Shown: piece after piece, positions 1-9,411 of the stretch
Layout of the letters: each line of letters opens with the position of its first letter
How positions within the stretch are numbered: the stretch's first letter is position 1
NCBI RefSeq assembly: GCF_006539185.1
Contig: NZ_BJMN01000034.1
Location: 1 to 64,000 of the forward strand
Source of the DNA: Streptomyces gardneri
GTDB lineage: Bacteria > Actinomycetota > Actinomycetes > Streptomycetales > Streptomycetaceae
DNA length: 64,000 nt
Reading direction: 5' to 3'
The notes under the pieces: generated by a model
Database searches by the model: none
What the model was told of the DNA's origin: nothing
The model's input: only the letters and a program-made list of their open reading frames with translations
Made by a program: the position numbers and the translations under genes

Positions 1-69
1 GGCCGGCTGACGCCGGCCCGCCGGTGGCCCCGGCCGCACCGGTGACCCCGGGAAGATTTACTTGCAGAC

Positions 70-83
70 GCGCATTATTGCGC
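70..83. promoter_or_regulatory. small inverted repeat upstream of the MarR gene (possible operator)
   Basis: GCGCA-TTAT-TGCGC lies about 60 bases before the MarR start codon, in the position expected of a promoter or auto-operator. MarR proteins usually bind short palindromes in their own promoters. The arms are only 5 bp, so chance is a real alternative. Nothing else is recognisable in bases 1-141. Confidence 0.25.
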
Positions 84-141
84 TGCTTCGTCTACCCTGG
101 TTCATGAGCCGCTCCGGCGCCGAGGAGACCGAGGAGAGACC

Positions 142-600
142 ATGACCGCGACGGACCCCGCACTGACCGCGCTCGCCCAGCGCTGGTGCGCCCTCTCCCT
201 GCTGCACGGCAGGATCGAGTCGCACATCGAGCGCGCCCTGGAGTCCGGACACGGTCTGAGCGTCCGCGAGTACTCCCTTCTCGACGTCCTCAGCCGCCAG
301 CACAGCGGCCCCGGCGGCCACCTCCAGATGAAGCAGGTCGCCGACGCCGTCGTGCTGAGCCAGAGCGCCACCACCCGGCTCGTCACCCGGCTCGAGGACC
401 GCGGCCTGCTCACCCGCTACCTCTGCGCCACCGACCGGCGGGGCATCTATACCGATGTGACCGAGGCCGGCCAGAAGCTCCTCGAAGAGGCCCGCCCCAC
501 CAACGACGGCGCTCTGCGCGAGGCCCTCGACGAAGCCGCGCAGAACCCCGAGCTGGCCCCGCTGGTCCAGGTCGTCGAGGGCGTGGGCGTCACCGTCTGA
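142..600 (+). CDS. MarR-family transcriptional regulator
   Basis: A 152-residue protein of normal MarR length. The winged helix-turn-helix spans about residues 38-115: recognition helix around LSQSATTRLVTRLEDRG and wing around DRRGIYTDVTEAG. These dimeric DNA-binding proteins usually repress nearby genes and respond to small ligands; the ligand here is unknown. The ATG at 142 is preceded by GAGGAGAGACC, a good ribosome-binding site. It is transcribed in the same direction as the GNAT gene 76 bases downstream, so the two could be co-transcribed, but no functional link is visible. Confidence 0.85.
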   Translation: MTATDPALTALAQRWCALSLLHGRIESHIERALESGHGLSVREYSLLDVLSRQHSGPGGHLQMKQVADAVVLSQSATTRLVTRLEDRGLLTRYLCATDRRGIYTDVTEAGQKLLEEARPTNDGALREALDEAAQNPELAPLVQVVEGVGVTV

Positions 601-676
601 GCCGGACGATCCGAGCCGGAAGATCCCAGCCGGAAGAGGAGCGGCGGCAGAGGGGGAGCGTGCGTACGCTGCGAGC

Positions 677-1129
677 ATGAGCGATCTTGAGATACGCCCC
701 GCCGTCGCCGCCGACCTCCCGGCCATCGTCGCGATGCTCGCCGACGACCCGCTGGGTGCGCAGCGCGAGTCCCCCGACGACCTCTCCCCGTACCTCGCCG
801 CCTTTGAGCGCCTCGCCAACGATCCCCACCAGCACCTCGTCGTGGCGGTCCGCGGGGAGAAGGTCGTCGGGACGCTTCAGCTGACGCTGGTCCCCGGGCT
901 CTCCCGCAAGGGCACCACTCGCTCGATCATCGAAGGCGTCCGCATCCACGCCGACGAGCGCGGCAGCGGACTCGGAACCCAGCTCGTCGAATGGGCTGTC
1001 GAGGAGTCCGGCCGTCAGGACTGCGGACTGGTTCAGCTGACCTCCGACGCCACACGCACCGACGCCCACCGCTTCTACGAGCGGCTCGGCTTCGAGGCCT
1101 CTCACGTGGGCTTCAAGAAGAACCTCTGA
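677..1129 (+). CDS. GNAT-family N-acetyltransferase
   Basis: A 150-residue single-domain Gcn5-related acetyltransferase. The acetyl-CoA pyrophosphate-binding signature (motif A, R/Q-x-x-G-x-G/A) is RGSGLG at residues 95-100, followed by the typical helix TQLVEWAVEE. The C-terminal HRFYERLGFEASHVGFKK is the usual family ending and resembles small-molecule or amino-acid acetyltransferases. The substrate cannot be read from sequence. It follows the MarR gene and ends at a strong hairpin overlapping a parS site. Confidence 0.85.
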   Translation: MSDLEIRPAVAADLPAIVAMLADDPLGAQRESPDDLSPYLAAFERLANDPHQHLVVAVRGEKVVGTLQLTLVPGLSRKGTTRSIIEGVRIHADERGSGLGTQLVEWAVEESGRQDCGLVQLTSDATRTDAHRFYERLGFEASHVGFKKNL

Positions 1130-1144
1130 GGCTCCCGTGGACGG

Positions 1145-1178
1145 ACAGCGCGCCAGGCGACGGCCCGGCGCGCTGTTT
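1145..1178 (+). terminator. rho-independent terminator after the GNAT gene
   Basis: Perfect 10-bp stem ACAGCGCGCC / GGCGCGCTGT with a 12-base loop, followed by TTT. It lies 16 bases beyond the GNAT stop codon. Its last bases are the first bases of the parS site at 1175. Confidence 0.7.
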
Positions 1179-1188
1179 CACGTGAAAC
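1175..1188. promoter_or_regulatory. parS: parS site
   Basis: Perfect 14-bp palindrome GTTTCACGTGAAAC, the ParB-binding consensus in Streptomyces. It lies between the convergent GNAT and serine hydrolase genes, overlapping the terminator of the former. It is the site furthest from oriC on this arm of the window, about 39 kb away. Confidence 0.95.
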
Positions 1189-1227
1189 ACGAGGTGGGGC
1201 ACGCGGAGGCGCTCACCGCAGGACGGC

Positions 1228-2610
1228 TCAGAGGCCGCGCCAGCCCGCCTCGTCCACGCCGCCCGGCACCGCGTCCCCCGGCTCGTACGGCTCCCGGGTG
1301 AAGACGAAGGACCCCAGGTCGAGATGACTCACGCTGCCGTCGGGGCGCCGCACCGCGCGGAGCGTCTCCCCCGCGTAGTAGCCGTTGAGCCCGACCCAGC
1401 CGCCTTCGGGCAGCGCACGGAACCTCGCCCGCCGCCCGGCTCCCCTCAGCGGCTCCAGCACCACGGAACGCTCGGGCCCGAGCCGGAGCCCGTAGGAGTA
1501 CGTGCCCCAGTACCAGGGCCCCGTCAGGGAGAGCAGCTCCTCGTCGACCTCGGCCTCCGGAAGGGGGCGCCAGGGCTCCGGGAACCTCGGCTCGGCGTCC
1601 GCCACGATCCGTACGAGATCGGCCGCCACCGCCGCCGTCAGCGGCCCGGAGGTGGCATTGGCGAGGGCGATCCCCGCCAGTCCGTCCTCGACGCTCACCC
1701 AGAGGCAGGCGACGAAGCCCGGCAGCGAGCCGGTGTGGCCGATCAGGGTCCGGCCGTCCCTGCGCAGCAGCTGGAGACCGAGCCCGTAGCTCCCCTCCCA
1801 GTCGCCCTCGCCGGCGGGGGAGGCGGGAGCCCGCATCTCCTCCACGGAGGCCGCCGCGAGGACCCGCTCGTCGCCCGCCGCGAGCAACACGGCGAAGCGG
1901 CCGAGGTCCGCAGCCGTCGACCACAGCTGGCCGGCCGGCGCCATCAGCCCCAGGTCCTCGGACGGTTCGGGAAGCATCACATCGGCCCAGGGATGCACCG
2001 CCCAGCCGCCCGCGTGCGGGGCGACCGGGTCGAGCGTCGTACGGTCCATCCCCAACGGCTCCAGGATCTCGCTCCGCAGCGCCTCCGCCCAGGGGACTCC
2101 CCGCACCTCCTCGACGAGTGAACCGAGCAGCGTGTAGCCGGGGTTGGAGTAGTGGAAGCCCCGCCCCGGGGTCCGGAGGGAAGGCCGCTCCCCCAGGACG
2201 TCGGAGAGCTCCGGCCGCAGCGCGGCGGAGGACCGCTCCCACCACTGGCCGGGCGTCTCGGCAGCGAGACCACCGCTGTGGCCGAGGAGCTGAGCGATGG
2301 TCACCTCGCCGACACCCGTTCCCTTGAGGTGGCGTTCCAGCGGATCGTCGAGGTCGAGCAGCCCCTCGTCCCTCAGCCGCATCACCAGCACGGCGGTGAA
2401 CACCTTGGTGAGGGAGCCGATCCTGAACTGCGTGTCGGCGTCCGGCGCGTGCCCGTCCACGCAGCTGCGCGAACCGCTCCACACCAGCGCCCCGTCACGG
2501 ACCACCGCCCCGACGAACGAGGGCGCACGCCCCTCGGACTGGGCGACCGCCACGCGATGCAGAAGAGCGCGCTCGGTACCGGGCAACAAGGCTTCGAAGG
2601 ATGTCGTCAT
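1228..2610 (-). CDS. serine hydrolase of the beta-lactamase/DD-peptidase (class C) family
   Basis: A 460-residue protein from the ATG at 2610. The three penicillin-recognising motifs are present: SLTK (residues 66-69, nucleophilic Ser66), YSN (154-156) and HTG (292-294, the third motif as in class C-like esterases). No clear signal peptide is seen, so it may be cytoplasmic and act as an esterase or D-amino-acid peptidase rather than a resistance beta-lactamase. The C-terminal 120 residues form a lipocalin-like extra region often found in this family. An upstream in-frame extension to 2730 exists but overlaps the divergent promoter and is unlikely. Confidence 0.85.
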   Translation of the reverse strand: MTTSFEALLPGTERALLHRVAVAQSEGRAPSFVGAVVRDGALVWSGSRSCVDGHAPDADTQFRIGSLTKVFTAVLVMRLRDEGLLDLDDPLERHLKGTGVGEVTIAQLLGHSGGLAAETPGQWWERSSAALRPELSDVLGERPSLRTPGRGFHYSNPGYTLLGSLVEEVRGVPWAEALRSEILEPLGMDRTTLDPVAPHAGGWAVHPWADVMLPEPSEDLGLMAPAGQLWSTAADLGRFAVLLAAGDERVLAAASVEEMRAPASPAGEGDWEGSYGLGLQLLRRDGRTLIGHTGSLPGFVACLWVSVEDGLAGIALANATSGPLTAAVAADLVRIVADAEPRFPEPWRPLPEAEVDEELLSLTGPWYWGTYSYGLRLGPERSVVLEPLRGAGRRARFRALPEGGWVGLNGYYAGETLRAVRRPDGSVSHLDLGSFVFTREPYEPGDAVPGGVDEAGWRGL

Positions 2611-2696
2611 AGATCCCATCCAACGTGATGTCACATCCGAAGCTTCCCGATCCGTCCCATGGACATCACCGGATGGCCTCGGAAGGGAGCACGGAC

Positions 2697-3617
2697 ATGA
2701 AGGTTCTGCTGGCAGGAGCAAGCGGCGCACTCGGCCGGAGCGCCACCCGGCAGCTGACCGCTGCCGGACACGAGGTCGCGGGGCTCGGGCGGGGTGCCAC
2801 GAACACGTTGCGCGCCGACCTCCTGGACGCCGACGCGGTCCTCAGGGCCGTGGACGGGCTCGCCTTCGACGTCGTCGTCCACGCGGCGACCGCGCTCAAG
2901 GGCGAGACGATGGCACGCCACCAGAGCATGGTGCCGACCAACGCCCTGCGGACCCGTGGCACCGAGAACCTGCTCGACGCCGCCCGGGCGACCGGCGCCC
3001 GCCGGTTCGTGGTCGAGTCGATGATGTTCGGCTACGGGTACGGCGACCACGGCACCGGCCTCATCACCGAGGAGAACACCCCCTTCGGTCCGCGCGGCAC
3101 CAACACCTGGCTGGAGCGTCACGTCGGCGCCATGCGGGCCAAGGAGCAGCTGGCCTTCACCGCGGAAGGCCTCGAAGCGATCAGCCTGCGCTTCGGCTTC
3201 TTCTACGGCGCCGAGGTCACCGACAACGACGTGGTCCCCCTCCTGCGCAAGCGCTCCCTGCCCGTGGTCGCCGACCGCGGACTCGCCTTCTCCTGGGTCG
3301 ACATCGACGACGCGGCACGGGCCGTCGTCCTCGCCACCGAGGGCGGCACCCCGGGCCAGGCCTACAACATCGCCGACCGCACCCCGCTCTCCTTCGGCCG
3401 ACACCTCCAGGAGGTCGCCGCGGCCTTCGGCGCCCCCAAGCCCCTGCGAGTCCCCCTCTGGCTGCTCAGGCCGGCGCCCCTGGCCCACACGGCCATGACC
3501 TCCCAGCTGCGCCTGGACGCGAGCAAGGCCGAACGGGAACTCGGCTGGTCGCCCACCCACGACGACAGCCTGGCGGGCGTACGGGCCCTCGCCTCCGCCC
3601 ACCGAGCGGCCGTCTGA
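2697..3617 (+). CDS. NAD-dependent epimerase/dehydratase (extended SDR family)
   Basis: A 306-residue Rossmann-fold protein starting at ATG 2697. The dinucleotide-binding motif is GASGALG at residues 7-13. The active-site region reads MFGYGYGDHG and lacks the usual YxxxK lysine four residues after either tyrosine, so it may be an atypical or non-redox member (NmrA/epimerase-like). The substrate is unknown. It is divergently transcribed from the serine hydrolase, sharing an 86-base intergenic promoter region, and ends 9 bases before the dnaB stop codon (convergent). Confidence 0.8.
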   Translation: MKVLLAGASGALGRSATRQLTAAGHEVAGLGRGATNTLRADLLDADAVLRAVDGLAFDVVVHAATALKGETMARHQSMVPTNALRTRGTENLLDAARATGARRFVVESMMFGYGYGDHGTGLITEENTPFGPRGTNTWLERHVGAMRAKEQLAFTAEGLEAISLRFGFFYGAEVTDNDVVPLLRKRSLPVVADRGLAFSWVDIDDAARAVVLATEGGTPGQAYNIADRTPLSFGRHLQEVAAAFGAPKPLRVPLWLLRPAPLAHTAMTSQLRLDASKAERELGWSPTHDDSLAGVRALASAHRAAV

Positions 3618-3625
3618 GGCGGGGG

Positions 3626-5107
<1,482 letters not shown>

Positions 5108-5254
5108 CAAGCCACCTCCTCCGTCCGCTCCGCGGACCTCGCCGTGCCACTCTTTCTTACGCCACGGCCTTGATCAACGAGTGGCTTTGCGACCGCTGCT
5201 GGCGCGTCGGGCGCCGGACCACGGTAGGCCCGCGAGGAGCGTCAGCCAATCTGG

Positions 5255-5423
5255 TTATCCACAGGGCCTGTGGGTGAACGGCCAGATGCTGTGGAGAACT
5301 CCCCGGATCCTGTGCACGGAGCGGGGGACAGCCATGTGGACAAACTCATAGCACCCCCACACTCACCCATCTGACCTGCAGTTTTTCCATCCACGGCCTG
5401 TGGGGGAGAAAAAGTTCTCCACC
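5255..5423. promoter_or_regulatory. cluster of DnaA-box-like sequences between dnaB and the MATE gene
   Basis: The roughly 420-base divergent intergenic region (5108-5530) has no gene. It holds TTATCCACA at 5255-5263, TTCTCCACA on the minus strand at 5290-5298, TTGTCCACA (the preferred Streptomyces box) on the minus strand at 5335-5343, and TTCTCCACC at 5415-5423. They lie upstream of dnaB, so they could regulate dnaB or titrate DnaA. Box identity is by consensus only. Confidence 0.55.
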
Positions 5424-5530
5424 CGGACCAAGATCAGAACAAACGGCCCACACCCGAAGCCCCGCGCCATCGCGAAGTAATGGTCTACTAGGCATTGCAT
5501 CTCTTACCTGTGGAAGATTAGATTGACCGC

Positions 5531-6868
5531 ATGATCCAGGCCCCCGCGACCTCCAAGGCCGTCCGCCGACAGCACGACCGCGAGATCGTCTCCCTCGCCC
5601 TGCCGGCCTTCGGTGCCCTCGTCGCCGAGCCGCTCTTCCTCATGGTCGACAGCGCCATCGTCGGCCACCTCGGCACCCCCCAGCTCGCGGGTCTCGCGAT
5701 CGCCGCCGCCCTGCTGTCCACCGCCGTCAGCGTCTTCGTCTTCCTCGCCTATGCGACCACGGCGGCCGTCGCACGACGCGTCGGCGCGGGCGACCTCCCG
5801 GCCGCCATCCGACAGGGCATGGACGGCATCTGGCTCGCCCTCCTGCTCGGCGCCGCCGTCGTCGCCTTGACCCTGCCCACGGCGCCCTGGCTCATCGATG
5901 CCTTCGGCGCCTCCGACACGGCCGCGCCCTACGCCGTGACCTATCTCCGGATCTCCAGCCTCGGCATCCCCGCCATGCTCGTCGTCCTGGCCGCCACCGG
6001 CGTCCTGCGCGGCCTCCAGGACACCCGCACACCGCTCTACGTGGCCATCGGGGGCTTCGCCGTGAACGGGGCGCTCAACGTCGGACTGGTCTACGGCGCG
6101 GGTCTGGGGATCGCCGGCTCGGCCTGGGGCACGGTCATCGCCCAGTGCGGCATGGCCGTCGCCTACCTCGTCGTGGTCGTACGGGGGGCCCGGCGTCACG
6201 GCGCCTCTCTCCGCCCGGACCCGGCCGGCATCCGCGCCTCCGCCCAGGCCGGCGCCCCTCTCCTGGTCCGTACGCTGTCGCTCCGTGCCGTCCTGATGAT
6301 CGCCACCGCCGTCGCGGCCCGGATGGGTGACGCCGAGGTCGCCGCCCACCAGATCATCCTGTCCCTGTGGAGCCTGATGGCCTTCGCCCTCGATGCGATC
6401 GCCATCGCGGGCCAGGCCATCATCGGCCGCTATCTCGGCGCGAACGACGCCGAGGGCGCACGTCAGGTCTGCCGCCGCATGGTCCAGTGGGGCGTGGCCT
6501 CCGGAGTGGTGCTCGGCGCGCTTCTGATCGTCGCCCGCCCCCTGTTCGTCCCGCTCTTCACCAGCGACACCACCGTCCAGGACACCCTGCTCCCCGCCCT
6601 GCTGGTGGTCGCGCTGTCCCAGCCGATCTCCGGTGTCGTCTTCGTCCTCGACGGAGTCCTCATGGGCGCGGGCGACGGGCCCTATCTGGCCTGGGCCATG
6701 CTGCTGACCCTCGCGGTCTTCGCCCCGGTCGCCCTGCTCGTTCCGGTGCTCGGTGGCGGGCTGACCGCCCTCTGGTGGGCGATGACCCTGATGATGACCG
6801 TCCGGATGGTGACGCTCTGGCTGCGCTCACGCTCCGGCCGCTGGATCGTCACAGGCGCCACCCGCTGA
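5531..6868 (+). CDS. MATE-family efflux transporter (DinF-like)
   Basis: A 445-residue, about 12-helix membrane protein made of two homologous MatE halves (first around residues 20-180, second around 240-400). Typical segments are PAFGALVAEPLFLMVDSAIVGHLG at the N-terminus (quoted here as PAFGALVAEP...) and a glycine-rich repeat around FGASDTAAPYAVTYLRI. MATE proteins export cationic compounds in exchange for H+ or Na+. The substrate is unknown. No Shine-Dalgarno motif is obvious before ATG 5531, so translation may be leaderless or start slightly elsewhere. Confidence 0.85.
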   Translation: MIQAPATSKAVRRQHDREIVSLALPAFGALVAEPLFLMVDSAIVGHLGTPQLAGLAIAAALLSTAVSVFVFLAYATTAAVARRVGAGDLPAAIRQGMDGIWLALLLGAAVVALTLPTAPWLIDAFGASDTAAPYAVTYLRISSLGIPAMLVVLAATGVLRGLQDTRTPLYVAIGGFAVNGALNVGLVYGAGLGIAGSAWGTVIAQCGMAVAYLVVVVRGARRHGASLRPDPAGIRASAQAGAPLLVRTLSLRAVLMIATAVAARMGDAEVAAHQIILSLWSLMAFALDAIAIAGQAIIGRYLGANDAEGARQVCRRMVQWGVASGVVLGALLIVARPLFVPLFTSDTTVQDTLLPALLVVALSQPISGVVFVLDGVLMGAGDGPYLAWAMLLTLAVFAPVALLVPVLGGGLTALWWAMTLMMTVRMVTLWLRSRSGRWIVTGATR

Positions 6869-6870
6869 GC

Positions 6871-6884
6871 GTTTCACGTGAAAC
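6871..6884. promoter_or_regulatory. parS: parS site
   Basis: Perfect GTTTCACGTGAAAC, 2 bases after the MATE stop codon and 3 bases before the arm of the shared MATE/rplI terminator. The genes on either side converge. Confidence 0.95.
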
Positions 6885-6887
6885 AGC

Positions 6888-6921
6888 GGAAGGGCCGCAC
6901 CCCGAGGGGTGCGGCCCTTCC
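6888..6921. terminator. bidirectional terminator between the MATE gene and rplI
   Basis: Perfect 16-bp stem (GGAAGGGCCGCACCCC and its complement) with a 2-base core loop. It sits between two convergent genes, 19 bases after one stop codon and 32 bases from the other, so it can serve both strands. Confidence 0.85.
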
Positions 6922-6953
6922 TCACTGCTGAGCGCAGAGCGCCAGTGGCAGCG

Positions 6954-7400
6954 TTACGCGGCGACGATCTCGACGCCGAGCTTCGCGGCAACGTCGGCGT
7001 GCAGACGCACGGACACCTGGTGCGAGCCCAGGGTCTTGATCGGCGAACCGAGCTCGACGCGACGCTTGTCGACGTCGGGGCCACCCGCGGACTTGATCGC
7101 CGAGGCGATGTCGGCCGGGGTCACGGAGCCGAAGAGACGGCCGGCGTCGCCGGAGCGAACGGCCAGGCGCACCTTCGTGCCCTCGAGCTGGGCCTTGATC
7201 TCGTTGGCCTGCTCGATGGTCGCGATCTCGTGGATCTTGCGGGCGCGGCGGATCTGCGCCACGTCCTTCTCGCCACCCTTGGTCCAGCGGATCGCGAAAC
7301 CACGCGGGACCAGGTAGTTGCGAGCGTAGCCGTCCTTGACGTCGACGACGTCGCCGGCGGTGCCGAGGCCAGAAACCTCGTGGGTCAGGATGATCTTCAT
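6954..7400 (-). CDS. rplI: 50S ribosomal protein bL9
   Basis: A 148-residue L9 protein of normal length. The N-terminal domain MKIILTHEVSGLGTAGDVV..., with the GDVVDVKDGYARNYLVPRG core, binds 23S rRNA; a long connecting helix (about residues 40-75) leads to the C-terminal domain. It is the last gene of the rpsF-ssb-rpsR-rplI operon on the minus strand and is followed by the 16-bp-stem terminator. Confidence 0.97.
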   Translation of the reverse strand: MKIILTHEVSGLGTAGDVVDVKDGYARNYLVPRGFAIRWTKGGEKDVAQIRRARKIHEIATIEQANEIKAQLEGTKVRLAVRSGDAGRLFGSVTPADIASAIKSAGGPDVDKRRVELGSPIKTLGSHQVSVRLHADVAAKLGVEIVAA

Positions 7401-7418
7401 TTTTCGGTCACCCTTTCC

Positions 7419-7655
7419 TTATCGCGCGGTGGACGTGTAGGGCAGCAGCGCCATCTCACGGCTGTTCTTGACGGCCGTGGCGACGTCACGCTGGTGCTGC
7501 GTGCAGTTGCCGGTGACGCGGCGGGCACGGATCTTGCCGCGGTCGGAAATGAACTTCCGCAGCATGTTCGTGTCCTTGTAGTCCACGTACGCGGTCTTGT
7601 CCTTGCAGAACGCGCAGACCTTCTTCTTAGGCTTGCGCACAGGCGGCTTCGCCAT
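7419..7655 (-). CDS. rpsR: 30S ribosomal protein bS18, zinc-ribbon (C+) form
   Basis: A 78-residue S18. Cys14-x2-Cys17 and Cys51-x2-His54 could make a zinc site, the so-called C+ form; many actinobacteria also have a zinc-independent paralogue under Zur control elsewhere, which is not in this window. S18 dimerises with S6, whose gene starts this operon. It lies 18 bases upstream of rplI. Confidence 0.96.
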   Translation of the reverse strand: MAKPPVRKPKKKVCAFCKDKTAYVDYKDTNMLRKFISDRGKIRARRVTGNCTQHQRDVATAVKNSREMALLPYTSTAR

Positions 7656-7713
7656 GGTGTTTCTCCTGTGTGATCAAGAAGTGGGGATACGAGCTGCTTC
7701 GAGGGCGTGTGCC

Positions 7714-8304
7714 CTAGAAGGGAGGCTCGTCCGAGTAGCCGCCGCCGGAGTTCCCACCCCAGCCGCCGCCTCCGCCGCCCTGCTGGGCACCGGAACCGCC
7801 GGAAGGAGCACCGGTCGCCCACGGGTCGTCGGCGGGAGCACCGCCACCACCCTGCGGGGCGCCGCCGCCGGAGTTTCCACCCCAGCTGCCGCCACCCTGC
7901 TGCTGGCCACCGCCGCCGTAGCCGCCCTGACCACCGCGACCAGTGGTCTTGGTGACCTTGGCCGTGGCGTTCTTGAGGCTGGGGCCGACTTCCTCGACAT
8001 CCAGCTCGTAGACCGTGCGCTTGACGCCCTCACGGTCCTCATAGGACCGCTGCTTCAGCCGGCCCTGCACGACGACGCGCATGCCTCGCTGAAGCGACTC
8101 GGCGACGTTCTCCGCCGCCTGACGCCAGACCGAGCAGGTGAGGAAGAGGCTTTCGCCGTCCTTCCACTCGTTGGTCTGACGGTCGAAGGTGCGGGGGGTG
8201 GACGCGATACGGAACTTCGCGACCGCCGCACCGGACGGGGTGAAGCGCAGCTCGGGGTCGTCGACAAGATTGCCGACGACCGTGATGACGGTCTCGCCTG
8301 CCAT
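7714..8304 (-). CDS. ssb: single-stranded DNA-binding protein SSB
   Basis: 196 residues: an OB-fold (about 1-110; MAGETVITVVGNLVDDPELRF start), a long glycine/glutamine-rich flexible linker and the acidic C-terminal tip DEPPF that recruits replication and repair proteins. It coats single-stranded DNA at forks. Its location between rpsF and rpsR is the usual bacterial arrangement. The glycine-rich linker is encoded by short GC-rich repeats. Confidence 0.97.
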   Translation of the reverse strand: MAGETVITVVGNLVDDPELRFTPSGAAVAKFRIASTPRTFDRQTNEWKDGESLFLTCSVWRQAAENVAESLQRGMRVVVQGRLKQRSYEDREGVKRTVYELDVEEVGPSLKNATAKVTKTTGRGGQGGYGGGGQQQGGGSWGGNSGGGAPQGGGGAPADDPWATGAPSGGSGAQQGGGGGGWGGNSGGGYSDEPPF

Positions 8305-8377
8305 GGGGGAACCTCTCGGCGGGATTGCTTCTGGCTGCTTGTAGCTACTCGAACCCGATGACCTCTGAGCTAGAAGC

Positions 8378-8668
8378 TCAGTGGGTCTCGGGGCGGAGGA
8401 CCTTGGTCCGGAGGACCGACTCGTTCAGGTTCATCTGGCGGTCGAGCTCCTTGACGACCGCAGGCTCGGCCTGCAGGTCGATGACCGAGTAGATGCCCTC
8501 GGGCTTCTTCTTGATCTCGTACGAGAGACGACGACGGCCCCAGGTGTCGACCTTCTCGACCTTTCCGTTGCCCTCACGGACGACGGAGAGGAAGTTCTCG
8601 ATCAGGGGGGCGACAGCGCGCTCCTCCAGATCGGGGTCGAGGATGACCATCACCTCGTAGTGACGCAT
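8378..8668 (-). CDS. rpsF: 30S ribosomal protein bS6
   Basis: A 96-residue S6 (MRHYEVMVILDPDLEER start), the partner of S18 on the small-subunit platform. The ATG at 8668 is chosen because AAAGGAGGTGG lies immediately upstream; a longer reading frame extends to 9127 but runs through the leader. It is the first gene of the rpsF-ssb-rpsR-rplI operon. Confidence 0.97.
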   Translation of the reverse strand: MRHYEVMVILDPDLEERAVAPLIENFLSVVREGNGKVEKVDTWGRRRLSYEIKKKPEGIYSVIDLQAEPAVVKELDRQMNLNESVLRTKVLRPETH

Positions 8669-8696
8669 GTGGAACCCACCTCCTTTGGACTCAGCG

Positions 8697-8783
8697 GCCA
8701 CGGTCGTTCCGTGGCAGGAGGGTCGTGATGCGTAAGCAACGGTATCCGCCGCCACTGACAATCCCCTCGGTGAACGAGGGGGC
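8697..8783 (-). promoter_or_regulatory. rpsF leader with two hairpins
   Basis: The 283-base gap between rpsF and the divergent membrane-protein gene contains two stems: GCCACGG/CCGTGGC at 8697-8715, just upstream of the rpsF Shine-Dalgarno, and CCCCTCG/CGAGGGG at 8763-8781. In other bacteria an S6:S18-binding leader regulates this operon; whether these stems match that motif cannot be judged by eye. Confidence 0.3.
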
Positions 8784-8951
8784 CGTCGGGGATCCCGGAG
8801 GGATCTGGGCAGACACCGGCGCAGCTGTACAGAGTACCCGCACATCGGCCTGCGGTTGAAATTCCCCGGTGAGGGGACGCAATCTGTACACAACGGATGT
8901 CGGCGACGCCTCGATGCGCCGCCCTCGCTCAGCAACGCCAGGAGGTGCCCC

Positions 8952-9269
8952 ATGGCACAGGCAATGCGACCCGACCCCGGCCACTCCCTCTTCGCGACCG
9001 ACGGCAAGCCCCACCCCCTCCAGGACACCCTGGTCGGCGTGACACTGGTCCTGGGTGTCCTCGCCTTCGTCACCGCGCAGTTCGACAACCTGCACCTGCT
9101 GAGCTCCTGGTCGGGCCTGATCGGCATCCTGACCGGTGCCTACGGACAGTTCATCTCCGTGACGACCCGCGAACGCTTCCTGCTGATCGTCGGACTCGGC
9201 GCCTCGGCGTTCGGCTTCTACCTCGGCATGGCCCACGGCGGTCTCTTCGGCGGCGTCATCAGCTACTGA
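8952..9269 (+). CDS. small integral membrane protein of unknown function
   Basis: A 105-residue protein with three predicted membrane helices (around TLVGVTLVLGVLAFVTAQF, WSGLIGILTGAYGQFISV and ERFLLIVGLGASAFGFYLGM). ATG 8952 follows AGGAGG by 6 bases. It is divergent from rpsF and upstream of femX, a position often occupied by such a protein in Streptomyces. I do not recognise a named family and assign no function. Confidence 0.75.
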   Translation: MAQAMRPDPGHSLFATDGKPHPLQDTLVGVTLVLGVLAFVTAQFDNLHLLSSWSGLIGILTGAYGQFISVTTRERFLLIVGLGASAFGFYLGMAHGGLFGGVISY

Positions 9270-9411
9270 GTCGCGGCGGCGCGTCAGGGCGAGCCCAGGG
9301 GCACGTCAGGGCGCACACGCCCATCCGGGGCGCTCCCCGGTCACAGTAGGCTTCGGCGCGAGAGCCGGAGCCCCTGACCGATGGGGACACACCTGCCGAG
9401 GAGCGCCCCGC

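Noticed and set aside
1228..2730. Extended start at 2730 for the serine hydrolase
   Set aside because: The extra 40 residues overlap the divergent epimerase start region and lack a Shine-Dalgarno; ATG 2610 suits the family better.
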